From contig DATIEE010000031.1 in assembly GCA_035455925.1 (NCBI GenBank), positions 1 through 64,000 of the forward strand: a stretch of DNA of 64,000 bases, given 5' to 3'. Positions 9,712 through 19,207 of the stretch are shown here, piece after piece (the stretch's first letter is position 1; every line of letters starts with the position of its first letter). A program made the position numbers and the translations under genes. This DNA comes from Candidatus Babeliales bacterium (GTDB lineage Bacteria > Babelota > Babeliae > Babelales > Vermiphilaceae). The notes under the pieces were generated by a model. The model worked only from the letters and a program-made list of their open reading frames with translations, ran no database searches and was not told the origin of the DNA.

Positions 9712-9716
9712 AAGGA
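9712..9716 (+). promoter_or_regulatory. Ribosome-binding site that fixes the spoVG start
   Basis: AAGGA lies 8 bases before the ATG at 9725, which begins the conserved SpoVG sequence MEITEVKVFPV. The longer frame from 9656 starts inside the inverted repeat and has no such site. Confidence 0.75.
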
Positions 9717-9724
9717 TTACAACA

Positions 9725-10015
9725 ATGGAAATCACGGAAGTAAAAGTATTTCCGGTAACGGATGGTGAAAAATTGAAAGCGTATGCGACCATCGTTTTTG
9801 ATAATGCATTTATAATTCGAGATCTCAAGGTCATTGAAGGTGTTAAAGGTTTGTTTGTCTCAATGCCATCACGCAAACGTAAAGATGGGACATTTCGCGA
9901 TGTTGTTCACCCTCTAAACCCTGAAACACGTAGTATGATTGAAGAGCGTGTTGTTCGAGAATATAAAAGTGTTATGGATTTAGGTGATAGTCATGTATCT
10001 GTTGATGAAGAATAA
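9725..10015 (+). CDS. spoVG: SpoVG-family nucleic-acid-binding regulator
   Basis: The 96-residue protein is a full-length SpoVG: MEITEVKVFPV, KAYATIVFDNAFIIRDLKVI, GLFVSMPSRK and DVVHPLNPETRSMIEE are all conserved. SpoVG proteins bind DNA and RNA and regulate many genes; the name comes from Bacillus sporulation, but the family is common in non-spore-formers. The start was placed at 9725 rather than upstream because of the AAGGA site and family conservation. The gene follows a long inverted repeat and precedes tRNA-Gln. Confidence 0.95.
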   Translation: MEITEVKVFPVTDGEKLKAYATIVFDNAFIIRDLKVIEGVKGLFVSMPSRKRKDGTFRDVVHPLNPETRSMIEERVVREYKSVMDLGDSHVSVDEE

Positions 10016-10037
10016 TTGAAATATTTATATATTTTTT

Positions 10038-10111
10038 TGGGGCGTGGCCAAGTGGTAAGGCAATAGGTTTTGGTCCTATGATCGGAGGTTCGAATCCTTC
10101 CGCCCCAGCCA
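10038..10111 (+). tRNA. tRNA-Gln (anticodon UUG), CCA encoded
   Basis: The acceptor stem TGGGGCG (10038-10044) pairs with CGCCCCA (10101-10107), followed by discriminator G and an encoded CCA. The anticodon arm ATAGG-TTTTGGT-CCTAT gives anticodon TTG, which reads CAA. The T-arm GGAGGTTCGAATCCTTC is canonical. It is the only tRNA seen in the window. Confidence 0.96.
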
Positions 10112-10241
10112 AACAGTACCATCGGTTTTTTTCTTGATAGCATCAATTTTTTGATCAGCTATTTTTTTGTTTCACATTTTTTTCGAAAAAGTGATTAACA
10201 AGCAACAACCTAAAAAAACAATTACCATATATATTGCTAAA

Positions 10242-10784
10242 TTATTGTATAAATCCATGAATTGGCCATGGCGATGAAAAATCAAGATGTACATCATACA
10301 AAAATTTATGTTGAACTAAGAATTGTATCCGTTGAACATTAATATCATTATTGATCATTGTCTTAAGTAGACCTTCAATCAACATCCATTTTTTAAAAAT
10401 TGTATCTTTTTTGCACAATATATTGTGATTAAATGAAAGATATACATCACCTGCAGATGACAACAAAACAGATTGCAATGTTATTTTTTTTGCTATAATA
10501 TTTTCTTCATTTAGTAACGCAAGCCACCCGTTAATTAATTGAATAATATTTTTCTCAACACTCTCTGTCCACAAAATTTCTTGTTTTTCTGTTTTCCACT
10601 TATTGCTATGAAAAAAATAATGAATTACTCGTTTTTTTTGTATTACCGCTGATGTCATCGACACTGTTCTAGTAGGCCACGCAAAACAAAAAAATATCCA
10701 TCCATTATATATAGCAAAAAATAAGAATGCGAATAAAAACGAACTTAAAGATAAATAAAGATAACAACGCACCGAGATATTCAA
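10242..10784 (-). CDS. GerMN-domain-like membrane-anchored protein
   Basis: This 180-residue protein has an N-terminal membrane segment (about residues 8-35). The later sequence LLSSAGDVYLSFNHNIL followed by WMLIEGLLKTMINND and VQRIQFLVQ has the strand-helix-strand spacing of GerMN domains, known from the spore protein GerM and from cell-wall proteins. It is a weak family match made by eye. It overlaps the upstream amidase-like gene by 4 bases and so is translationally coupled to it. GerMN proteins next to amidases occur in several phyla, which supports a role at the envelope. No catalytic residues are expected. Confidence 0.5.
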   Translation of the reverse strand: MNISVRCYLYLSLSSFLFAFLFFAIYNGWIFFCFAWPTRTVSMTSAVIQKKRVIHYFFHSNKWKTEKQEILWTESVEKNIIQLINGWLALLNEENIIAKKITLQSVLLSSAGDVYLSFNHNILCKKDTIFKKWMLIEGLLKTMINNDINVQRIQFLVQHKFLYDVHLDFSSPWPIHGFIQ

Positions 10785-11455
10785 TTATTTCCTTCGCAGT
10801 GATTCAACGCTACAAAAATAGCGTTCACGAGTGGCTCACAGTAATCGTGCCATAATTCTTTACCTTTAACCCCTAAATCCAACGTGATACTTGGTGCAAC
10901 AACACCAATAAGCGGCTTTATTGGTAAACTGAAAGATCCTTTGATAACGAATAATGTTTGATATTTCTGATCAGCTAATTCTTTTACGAATAATTGAGTT
11001 ATCATATCAGTTGTATCTTTATTAATCCTATAAGCTTGATCATAACTATGCACTATCAATCCCTGTTGGCAACGCATAAAATCATTACCATAAGAAAATT
11101 GATATATATAAATTGTTGGCTTAGCATCTTCGGTATAATAAAAATTAAGATTAATAAATAAATCTACATTATTACGATTAGCAAGAGTTGCATTTTGGAG
11201 TTCGTATACAGTATCACCTGGCATACGTGTAATAATAACGGTAGTATATGGATCACGTTTTTCAATAAGTGATTTTATTTTTTCAGCACATTGTAAAGTT
11301 AATCCTCGCTCAAAACCATCGCCTATACACCTTCCCGTATGCCTGACATCCCCAAAAGGATCAAGCACGATAATACGCTGATTATGTTTTTCACTAACTG
11401 GTAACCCAAATATCATTGCAAAAATAAACAATAAAAAAAAATATTTTATCTGCAT
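10781..11455 (-). CDS. N-acetylmuramoyl-L-alanine amidase-like protein, probably inactive
   Basis: The 224-residue secreted protein (signal peptide about residues 1-22) has the Amidase_3 layout: RIIVLDPFGD, then GDGFERGLTLQCAEKI, then ATLANRNNVDLFINLNF, then PSITLDLGVKGKELWHDY. The zinc ligands are damaged. The HGG histidine after DP is replaced (D32-P-F-G35), E49 is kept, and the histidine of FISIHAN is N104. The late catalytic Glu of VELGF is Asp. It may therefore bind peptidoglycan or act as a regulator rather than cut the stem-peptide amide bond. It is coupled to the GerMN-like gene by a 4-base overlap. Confidence 0.7.
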   Translation of the reverse strand: MQIKYFFLLFIFAMIFGLPVSEKHNQRIIVLDPFGDVRHTGRCIGDGFERGLTLQCAEKIKSLIEKRDPYTTVIITRMPGDTVYELQNATLANRNNVDLFINLNFYYTEDAKPTIYIYQFSYGNDFMRCQQGLIVHSYDQAYRINKDTTDMITQLFVKELADQKYQTLFVIKGSFSLPIKPLIGVVAPSITLDLGVKGKELWHDYCEPLVNAIFVALNHCEGNN

Positions 11456-11606
11456 ATTTAATCAGTTATAAAAAAATTGTTGAAAAAATTATACAGCGAT
11501 TAGTAATAGGCCGTTCATTGCTTCATTTTTACAAATAAAACTTTAACCTATCTAATAATTTTTGTAAACTAATGCGTAAGATGAAGTTACTAATAAAGAG
11601 GTTTTC

Positions 11607-12716
11607 ATGTACAATAAGATGCTTATCAGTGTATTTCTGTTAAAATTATGTTGCATCATTACTACTAATTTAGCAATGAATAATCAAGAACAGACATCAA
11701 AATTAGTGGCGGTTATAATGAATCCTCTTGTAAGAAAATCTCTTCAAGGGATAACATATAAAAATCATACCGAAATAGATCCCTTATTATTTAATACTAT
11801 TGTCTCAATGACAAGTTACAACAATCCTAATTCTTTACAAACACCATTGGAATGTATTGGGAGCATATACAACTGCAATACATCATCAAGATTTACACAA
11901 TTTAGATATCCAGTAACATGTTCCAATACTGAATTAAAAATGCATGACGATTGTACAATAACACTTACAGACATTCCCTCCTCTAATATTGTCATCCAGA
12001 TGCCCAATAGCGAAGAAAAAATTACTCTTGATAATACTATGGTTACCTATCAAGCTATCAAATCACTATTTAACCTTAATAACAATGAAGCGGAAACCAA
12101 AATTCCCCAATTATTATATTTTATAATAGAAAATGCAACACAATCAATTACATCAAATGCAAGCAAATATATAGTATACGTGGCTAATAATTTTATTTTT
12201 CAACAGACAAATTATGGACTCATACAATTTCTACCACAGAAGAATCAAGAACAGAATAGCACAATATTATCTGGTTTTGATACAGGCTATCATGATTGCG
12301 AATTAAACTGGGTAGATAAATCGAAGCCAATGATATATGATAATAAAGGTGATTGTTGGTATCTTCTTTATGCTATTGATCAAGAAAAAGCAAAAAGGAA
12401 ATTAGCAAAGAATAATCAATTTATTGTTGAAGTAAAGGATGAAAATAATAACACAATAAAAATGCTCATAACTAGTGGCGTGTGGTATTCATCCACATTC
12501 AGGCTTCAACTGACCCCTTATGGTAATCCAAAATTACTGCCTGTTGAAGGTGAAAATATAAAAATTATACAAGCGAGCATAGATCCTGCTTGTGCACCAA
12601 AACAACAATCAAATTACCTTGTGAAACTATTCAGGTATGGTAGTTTTGCTTCAATTTTTGTAGGGCTTATATACGGTTTATATTATTATAAAGGGTATAT
12701 TCTACGTTATATATAA
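11607..12716 (+). CDS. Hypothetical secreted protein with C-terminal membrane anchor
   Basis: The 369-residue protein starts after AAAGAGG and has a signal peptide (residues 1-23). The long Asn/Thr-rich middle resembles no family I know. Residues about 335-365 (FRYGSFASIFVGLIYGLYYY) form a C-terminal transmembrane segment, so most of the protein should face the periplasm or outside. Six or more cysteines are scattered through it. The small membrane protein at 12796 follows 79 bases later on the same strand. Confidence 0.6.
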   Translation: MYNKMLISVFLLKLCCIITTNLAMNNQEQTSKLVAVIMNPLVRKSLQGITYKNHTEIDPLLFNTIVSMTSYNNPNSLQTPLECIGSIYNCNTSSRFTQFRYPVTCSNTELKMHDDCTITLTDIPSSNIVIQMPNSEEKITLDNTMVTYQAIKSLFNLNNNEAETKIPQLLYFIIENATQSITSNASKYIVYVANNFIFQQTNYGLIQFLPQKNQEQNSTILSGFDTGYHDCELNWVDKSKPMIYDNKGDCWYLLYAIDQEKAKRKLAKNNQFIVEVKDENNNTIKMLITSGVWYSSTFRLQLTPYGNPKLLPVEGENIKIIQASIDPACAPKQQSNYLVKLFRYGSFASIFVGLIYGLYYYKGYILRYI

Positions 12717-12795
12717 TTTTTTCTTAGGTTCACTTGACTCTTGCAGACATAAAAATATATGATCAGGATATAAAAATAAAAAAAAGGAGTTACAA

Positions 12796-13023
12796 ATGTT
12801 TACAATCTTCCAACATATAGCACCAATATATCAAGGATTATTATACTGCATAACAGGAATAATAATGTTGCTTTATGCACTCGGTATTATTTCGCAAGGA
12901 ATTACAACAATTGTTATACTCTTTGCGATCTTTCTTATCGCGATTGGATCTATAAAAATGGGTTTATATCCGAAACTTACAAAAATATTAAATGAACCGC
13001 CAAAGCATCATAGAAAGGAATAG
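12796..13023 (+). CDS. Small two-helix membrane protein
   Basis: The 75-residue protein starts after a strong site, AAAAGGAG. It consists of two hydrophobic helices (about residues 9-32 and 38-58) and a basic C-terminal tail ending in HHRKE. No family is recognised. Its last codons are one arm of the hairpin at 13012-13039, shared with the converging MscS-type gene. Confidence 0.6.
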   Translation: MFTIFQHIAPIYQGLLYCITGIIMLLYALGIISQGITTIVILFAIFLIAIGSIKMGLYPKLTKILNEPPKHHRKE

Positions 13024-13039
13024 TAAACTATTCCTTTCT
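13012..13039. terminator. Bidirectional hairpin built from two overlapping gene ends
   Basis: AGAAAGGAATAG (13012-13023) is perfectly complementary to 13028-13039, with loop TAAA. Each arm includes the stop codon of one converging gene, so both proteins end in the same residues RKE. T-rich sequence follows on the plus side (TTATTTTA). Confidence 0.7.
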
Positions 13040-16000
13040 TATTTTATCACCATCTGTTGAATGATGTAGAGATGTATTATTTTCTTTAGATAATTTGGTT
13101 TCAAAATAATGACCAAATTCATCAACTTTATACATGGGTATTGCAAAATCAATGCTATTTTCTTTAAATGCTTTTGCAATAAGTAAACGTATATCGCTTG
13201 CTACATCCCACATTTCAAGTGTATACGCTGAACTTATGAAACACCGTACCATAAATTCATATCCATATTCAGTAAAATTTGTTAAACGCACAATCGAACG
13301 TGGATTTTTAAGAACATTAACATGTTCTTCAATTGCCGCATGCAATATTGATTTTATCCTATAAGGATCCTCTTTAAAATAAACAAACAAAGTAATATCA
13401 TTGATCGCAATAAAATTACGTACATAGTTCCAGTTTTCAATTGACTTACTCACGACATATGAGTTGGGTACAATAATTGTCGTACTATTTTTTCTGCGTA
13501 AGATAACTGAACGCGGTGTTATTTTGCGTACAATACCCATCGTATCGGCATCAATTTGTACATAGTCACCAATTTTAATAGGACGCTGTACTAAAATAAT
13601 AAAATAGGAAATAAAATCACTGATAGGGTCTTTAATATACAAACCAATACTTAATGCTAGTGCAATAAACACATTTCCAATGAGCGAACCAAGACCAACA
13701 CCATTGAAAGCAAAAAAAGTTGCGATGATAATAACAATATATTGAATAATGCTTGTAACGGTGTGTTGAACACCGGACTCAACAAGAAGTAAATCAAATA
13801 TACGAGCAAGGACGTATTGTTTTAATGCATAAGCAACAATAAAACCACTCAAAACAAACGCAATAATTTTCAATATTGATAGTGTGGTAATTGGCTGTAT
13901 GGTTCCTTCAAGTAATAATGGAACTTGTAACCATTTTTTAAAATCAGTAATGGCAACATCAAAGCCCCATATTTTTGCTGTTCCAATAAATCCAATAAAT
14001 CCAAGAATAACAAATGATGCAATAATAACTAACCCAAAACATGTTTTGGCATATGAAAAGCGCTCTCGAATAATTGTATCTTCTTGAATAAAAAAAAGTA
14101 ATGATGTTATTTTTTTTACAAAGTTATGGAGTAATGATAATATTTTGACTAAAAATATCATATAAATAGAACCGGAAAGTAAATAAAGGACTAATCTACC
14201 AAAGCCAACATAGGGATTACTCATAATAATAGTTGCAACAACAAATAACAGAATTAGATAATAATAATGATCAACATGCCCATGAATCCTACGCCAAAAA
14301 TCAGAATAGGAAGGAATGATACCCATTATCTGCTCTTTGGTGATTAAAAAAATTAATGAGATTTGTAGTATAATAAAATGAATGGCAAGTAAAATATTAG
14401 ATAGCTCTGATCGCACATGAACTGGTGACAGCATAAAAGCTTGACGAAAGAAAAAAACTATAATGGTAAGATATACTAGTATAGAAAAAACAAGTTCAAA
14501 TCGACGTTGAAAATCTTGAGAAAGTAAAGGATAACCATATTGACCATTCATCTGCATGAGCATTTTTATATAACGATGAAATAAATATAAAAGATACGGA
14601 ACAGAAAAAAGATAGAAAAGTATAAAAAAATAATTATCAGGAATAGCCGCACAAAATAACCATAATCCTACCCATATAACAATATGATAACTGAATAAGC
14701 AAAAAAATGTTATTAGGGTACCTAAAATAAAACCAATCATATGTATCAGCGCGCCATGACTTACGCCTCGAGTAAGTAAAACATCAAGGAATAGCACATG
14801 ATATTTCTTAATATAATAGAGCATAGTAATCATTATACAAAGAATTAATACAACAAATAAAATAGTAAGAGGTCGAGAGAAACCTTCATAAAGGTTAATA
14901 AAAAAAACTTTTCTATTAAACTTAGCTATGTAAATGCGTATATCATTAAAGAATGATTTTGTATCAGAAATAATATTTTTTACACCATCAAGCGTTATTG
15001 CGTATGCAGGTCGATACCAAATTGTGCTTGCTTGAAGCTCAGTACTAATAAAATCTATTAACCTAACTGTGCTACTAATTTCAGACACTATTCCCGAATA
15101 AACTCCTGTTAATTTTCCAAGAATATCAATCTGTTTTTTCAAAGCTCTATCAGCACGTATAAGATAGTTAATAAATTGATTATATTCTTTAGCTTTATTC
15201 TTAAATATTAGTTCATTTTGTTTTTCAGCATCTTCACGAAAACTATTTATTCTATCAAAAATCTTTTTTAACTGATTTAAAGAAACAGCAACGGCATTAA
15301 TTTTAGTTTGATATAATTTACTATTTTCTTCGGCAATTTTCTTTTTTGTCTCGTATTCTGTTCTCTCTTTAGCAATTTCTTCTTCTGTTAGAAAACCTTG
15401 TGTTAAAATTTTATGATATGTTTTTTTTGCCTCAGTTTTTATTTTTTTATAATTAAATTTTTCTTCTTCAAACGCTAGATGTGCATCTAATAAATCTTTT
15501 TCTTTAGTGTAAACAATAGCTTCCGCATTTAATGTACCAATATGAACAAGATCGACATAAGAATTTGATGTTTGTTTTGGCTTTTTGCTCCATTCATCAA
15601 TTTCACTTCCTAATGGTATAGCAATCTGCTTACTGAGCGAGTTAAGCTCTTTTTCTTTATTTTTTTGAATGGTAATAATCTTCTCGCGCTCATTGCGCAG
15701 TGTGTCCTTATGGGTAAAATATAATTTCTGTTCTTTTGCTAAGTCTTCTTCAGCAAGAGTTACATCAGCTTCACTTACGTGAATAGCTGATTTAACGATA
15801 CGTAGTTGTTTTTTAAAAAGATCAAAATAGGATTTTGCCAAGAACAACTGATTTTCTATTAATTTAATTTGGTAAGTAATTTCTTTTAATCGTAAATCAG
15901 CAAGTTGTTTTTTATATTTATAAAAATGATCTTCTATTTTGATAATTTCTTTTTCGGATTCAGAATTTGTCATTAAAGTGCTGTTTATTGCAACAGCTTC

Positions 16001-16639
16001 CATGAATAATTTAATATCCTGTTGGCGTTTATCATATTCTTCTTGCAATATTATCATCGCCCTTTTTCTGCCTTCTTTTTCAACGCGTAGGCTTTTTTCT
16101 TGATCGCTTAATTGTGTAATGCGTTGTTCATAATCTAAGATATGATCATGCAATGATTGAAGATCATCAAAAGAATAATAAAGTCGTTCATTCAGTTTAT
16201 TTTTTTTCTTAAACAATTCGAAATAAGGATCATCTATAAAAGATTGTAATAGTAAAATAATTTCAACAAGAAGAGAGTTATTATCTTCTACTGTTCGCTG
16301 TATATCTTTCAGAACTTGTTCTGTTTCTTTTAATATAATCTGCTGTTTTATTAAAAAATCATCATCGGGATTTTTTTGTAATTCTTTTTCAGTCGTTATA
16401 AGCAATGCTGTAATATCGTTCATTTGCCGTACGATTTTTTCATTAAGCGTCTTAGCAAAGACAGTCATCTCATCTTGTTCTTTTTTTAATTCATGTAAAG
16501 ATTTCTGTTTTTCTTCAACAATACCAAGAAAAAATTTTTGATTAGTATCACTTTTAACAAATTGTTTTAAAAAATCTCCGCCTTTAATCATGCTGGTACA
16601 AAAAAATACCATAAAAAGTGTGTTCCGTATTGTTTTCAT
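13028..16639 (-). CDS. Large MscS-family mechanosensitive channel (MscK/MscM-like architecture)
   Basis: The 1203-residue protein has a signal peptide (residues 1-20) and a long coiled-coil periplasmic region (about 25-560, rich in Lys, Glu and Gln). About ten membrane helices (590-1010) precede the MscS core. In the core, VFIALALSIGLYIKDPISDFISYFIILVQRPIKIGDYVQI is the pore-lining helix and beta-domain entry (residues about 985-1030). VPNSYVVSKSIENW is the conserved MscS strand, and a C-terminal alpha/beta domain follows. The size and layout match the large channels MscK/YbiO/YjeP, which release solutes on osmotic downshock. It overlaps the RecO-like gene by 4 bases, reading from it. Confidence 0.88.
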   Translation of the reverse strand: MKTIRNTLFMVFFCTSMIKGGDFLKQFVKSDTNQKFFLGIVEEKQKSLHELKKEQDEMTVFAKTLNEKIVRQMNDITALLITTEKELQKNPDDDFLIKQQIILKETEQVLKDIQRTVEDNNSLLVEIILLLQSFIDDPYFELFKKKNKLNERLYYSFDDLQSLHDHILDYEQRITQLSDQEKSLRVEKEGRKRAMIILQEEYDKRQQDIKLFMEAVAINSTLMTNSESEKEIIKIEDHFYKYKKQLADLRLKEITYQIKLIENQLFLAKSYFDLFKKQLRIVKSAIHVSEADVTLAEEDLAKEQKLYFTHKDTLRNEREKIITIQKNKEKELNSLSKQIAIPLGSEIDEWSKKPKQTSNSYVDLVHIGTLNAEAIVYTKEKDLLDAHLAFEEEKFNYKKIKTEAKKTYHKILTQGFLTEEEIAKERTEYETKKKIAEENSKLYQTKINAVAVSLNQLKKIFDRINSFREDAEKQNELIFKNKAKEYNQFINYLIRADRALKKQIDILGKLTGVYSGIVSEISSTVRLIDFISTELQASTIWYRPAYAITLDGVKNIISDTKSFFNDIRIYIAKFNRKVFFINLYEGFSRPLTILFVVLILCIMITMLYYIKKYHVLFLDVLLTRGVSHGALIHMIGFILGTLITFFCLFSYHIVIWVGLWLFCAAIPDNYFFILFYLFSVPYLLYLFHRYIKMLMQMNGQYGYPLLSQDFQRRFELVFSILVYLTIIVFFFRQAFMLSPVHVRSELSNILLAIHFIILQISLIFLITKEQIMGIIPSYSDFWRRIHGHVDHYYYLILLFVVATIIMSNPYVGFGRLVLYLLSGSIYMIFLVKILSLLHNFVKKITSLLFFIQEDTIIRERFSYAKTCFGLVIIASFVILGFIGFIGTAKIWGFDVAITDFKKWLQVPLLLEGTIQPITTLSILKIIAFVLSGFIVAYALKQYVLARIFDLLLVESGVQHTVTSIIQYIVIIIATFFAFNGVGLGSLIGNVFIALALSIGLYIKDPISDFISYFIILVQRPIKIGDYVQIDADTMGIVRKITPRSVILRRKNSTTIIVPNSYVVSKSIENWNYVRNFIAINDITLFVYFKEDPYRIKSILHAAIEEHVNVLKNPRSIVRLTNFTEYGYEFMVRCFISSAYTLEMWDVASDIRLLIAKAFKENSIDFAIPMYKVDEFGHYFETKLSKENNTSLHHSTDGDKIRKE

Positions 16640-17226
16640 AATGTCCTGTTTTGTGCTAAAAAATGAACTGTCTTAAATTCATTAGCATAAGGATGTTGCT
16701 GAACGCAACACCATAACCATTTATCCAACTCTTTTTCATATGATATATCAATCGTCATTGTGACAAGTTGTTTAATATCGATTGTAGAAAGATGCATAAT
16801 ATAGTGTGAATAATGTGTATTTAGTTCTGGTATACTACCCGTGCTAGTAAGCAATTTTAATAAAAATAATTTCTTTGATTGTATAGTCATCGCTGATAAA
16901 AAAGTTGAATACAGAAAAGCAAGAATATCAAATACTTCATTTGAACAGGAACCAATCTCAGTAAAATAATAGACCAATTCAAGTACGTGATGAAAAAAAA
17001 GCATATCAGTCTGTGCCAATGAAAGAGGAAGATATAAAAGTTCACTATCACTAATAAAATTAGTTACATTTTTTTCCCGTATATTATAAGCAATAAGCGC
17101 TCCCGGCGATAAAGAATTTATCAAAGTTACACATTCAATCTTTCCTTGAATCTTATCTAAAATAACTATTTTATAGCGTGATAAATTATTTTTTCTTAAA
17201 ATAATACCTACGGAATCTAAAAACAC
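16636..17226 (-). CDS. RecO-like protein (tentative)
   Basis: The 196-residue protein begins GIILRKNNLSRYKIVILD, followed by a short beta-rich domain and then an all-helical part with HHVLELVYYFTE, FDILAFLYSTFL and LFLLKLLTSTGSIPEL. This order (OB-like N-domain with a GIVLR start, then the helical segment ending in LL..G..P.L) is that of the recombination mediator RecO. The match is by eye and distant: the usual zinc-finger cysteines after P.L are absent. If correct, it would load RecA on SSB-coated gaps. It is translationally coupled to the downstream MscS-type channel, an odd pairing. Confidence 0.45.
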   Translation of the reverse strand: MFLDSVGIILRKNNLSRYKIVILDKIQGKIECVTLINSLSPGALIAYNIREKNVTNFISDSELLYLPLSLAQTDMLFFHHVLELVYYFTEIGSCSNEVFDILAFLYSTFLSAMTIQSKKLFLLKLLTSTGSIPELNTHYSHYIMHLSTIDIKQLVTMTIDISYEKELDKWLWCCVQQHPYANEFKTVHFLAQNRTL

Positions 17227-17382
17227 AAATATACTCCTTATCTATATATTATATCCTATCGTACAAGAAATAATCTCGCTAGTATTACGTTAAAAAATAT
17301 AAATATCTTTTTTTATTAATTAAAAATATGCTAAGTTGAATTTATCAAAAAAATAAAAATTATTTTTTCTTATGAGAAAATT

Positions 17383-17387
17383 AGGAG
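17383..17387 (+). promoter_or_regulatory. Ribosome-binding site selecting the phosphatase start at 17393
   Basis: AGGAG precedes the ATG at 17393 by 5 bases. The in-frame ATG at 17372 lies upstream of this site and would spoil the signal peptide with a polar extension. Confidence 0.75.
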
Positions 17388-17392
17388 AAAGC

Positions 17393-19072
17393 ATGAAAAA
17401 GTATTCTTCATATACATTAAAAATTTTATATATTAGTACTTTTTTTATGAATATCCCAAATTATGCTTATAATAATAACCCACCCCGATTAACCGTTATT
17501 TTAGTTGTAGATCAATGTGCCTATTCCTATTTTAATAAATTAATGCCTCATTTTAAATATGGACTTAAATATTTAATGGAAAATGGTGTGGTTTATACAA
17601 ACGCGTATATGCCACATGGCCAACCCGGAACAGCAACTGGGCATGCCGGTCTCAATACAGGAACCTGCGCAAAGGATCATGGATTTGTTAGTAATTCATG
17701 GTATGAAAATGGAAAAAAAATCGCATGCGATGATGATATCGCAGATAATACGCATGTTATTAATCCTACGGATGACACTACCTATGATTATGGTAAATCA
17801 GCTCATATGTTAATGGTTGATGGATTGTCGGATCAATGCGTATTGCAATCAAAACCACGAAGCACTTTTACCGCATATAGTATTTCTGGAAAAAGTAGAT
17901 CAGCAATTGCTACTGCAAGCAAACTTGGAAAACCGTTATGGATTGATCCTCAAACAGGTTTATTTACGTCAAGCAAAGCTTACTTTGATACCTTACCTGC
18001 ATGGCTACAAGAATTTAATCTTAATAATAATATCAATAAACTTGGTTCCATAACGTGGCAACCAATGTATAAGAAAAGCCCTTACTCATATAATTTTTTT
18101 AATATTAATAACTATAATTACACTCGTACAAAAAAAACTATGTTAAATACAAAACTACGAGTACCTGATACATCAAATCCTCAAGAACCTTATCATTTAT
18201 TTGAAAAAACTCCTCAAGCCAATCAATACATTCTCGATTGCGCACAATCTTGTATTAAAACTCATGTAGGTAGAAAGCATAGAGACAGATTGCTTTTATG
18301 GGTATGCTTAAGTCCTTTGGATAAGATTGGTCATAAATATGGTCCTAACAGTATGGAAACAATTGATATGATATATCATCTTGATAAACAATTACAACGT
18401 TTTATGCGTCAAACACTAAGAATAATTGGTAAACATGAAATAGTATTTGCTCTTACTGCTGACCACGGAATTATGCCAATTCCTGAACTCTTGCATGAAC
18501 AAGGATTAACGCAAGCACATCGAATAGAACGTATAGAATTGATTAAAAATATTAATGATTTAATTGAGAAAAAATATTCAATTAAAAACCTTGTCGTCTG
18601 TTATAAAGGACAAGAATTATTATTAAATTCATCTGAAACAGAAACGCTAAAACCAGAACAACATAGTAATATAATTAGTGATATAAAGTTATATCTATTA
18701 CAACAAGATGGAATAAAAAATGTATGGTCATCTGATGAATTATCACATCTACCTACACAACTAAATACGTTAGAGGACAATATTAAAAAACAACTCTTTA
18801 AAGGACGTTCTGGTTCCATTATTATTCAAACATATCCTTATACTGTTATTACCCATTGGCCTAATGGAGCATCACATAAAACACCTTATAATTATGATAC
18901 AAATGTACCATTAATTATTTTTCATCCAGGAAAATTTGAACGATGCTTTGTACGTGAACGTGTTGCTCCTTTGCAATTAGCTAATACACTTGCTGAAATA
19001 TTAAATGTTCCTAAGCCATCTGCGTCAACATATGAAATATTGCCGGGATTGTTTGATCCAAAATATAAATGA
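17393..19072 (+). CDS. PafA-like secreted alkaline phosphatase / type I phosphodiesterase
   Basis: The 559-residue protein has a signal peptide (residues 1-25, cut after NYA). The alkaline-phosphatase superfamily core is clear: metal ligand in VILVVDQ (D40); nucleophile loop QPGTATGHA with a Thr nucleophile (T80, or less likely T82); NTGTCAKDHGFVSNSWY; the second metal site SPLDKIGHKYGPNSMETIDM; and TADHGIMPIPE. Threonine instead of serine and the GH.YGP.S.E motif point to the PafA/NPP branch, which cleaves phosphate mono- or diesters in the periplasm. The start at 17393 was chosen for the AGGAG site. A strong terminator follows at 19076. Confidence 0.88.
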   Translation: MKKYSSYTLKILYISTFFMNIPNYAYNNNPPRLTVILVVDQCAYSYFNKLMPHFKYGLKYLMENGVVYTNAYMPHGQPGTATGHAGLNTGTCAKDHGFVSNSWYENGKKIACDDDIADNTHVINPTDDTTYDYGKSAHMLMVDGLSDQCVLQSKPRSTFTAYSISGKSRSAIATASKLGKPLWIDPQTGLFTSSKAYFDTLPAWLQEFNLNNNINKLGSITWQPMYKKSPYSYNFFNINNYNYTRTKKTMLNTKLRVPDTSNPQEPYHLFEKTPQANQYILDCAQSCIKTHVGRKHRDRLLLWVCLSPLDKIGHKYGPNSMETIDMIYHLDKQLQRFMRQTLRIIGKHEIVFALTADHGIMPIPELLHEQGLTQAHRIERIELIKNINDLIEKKYSIKNLVVCYKGQELLLNSSETETLKPEQHSNIISDIKLYLLQQDGIKNVWSSDELSHLPTQLNTLEDNIKKQLFKGRSGSIIIQTYPYTVITHWPNGASHKTPYNYDTNVPLIIFHPGKFERCFVRERVAPLQLANTLAEILNVPKPSASTYEILPGLFDPKYK

Positions 19073-19075
19073 CTA

Positions 19076-19117
19076 AAAAAAGCCTATTGATTATTACGAT
19101 GATCAATAGGCTTTTTT
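19076..19117 (+). terminator. Rho-independent terminator after the phosphatase gene
   Basis: AAAAAAGCCTATTGA (19076-19090) pairs perfectly with 19103-19117, which ends in a six-T run. It lies 3 bases after the stop codon. Confidence 0.85.
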
Positions 19118-19207
19118 AAATTGAAAGTTTTTACGCAACCCATACATTGTTAGAACGAAAAAAATATTTACAATCAATGATATCAGACTACGATAATAGT
19201 AATTAAA

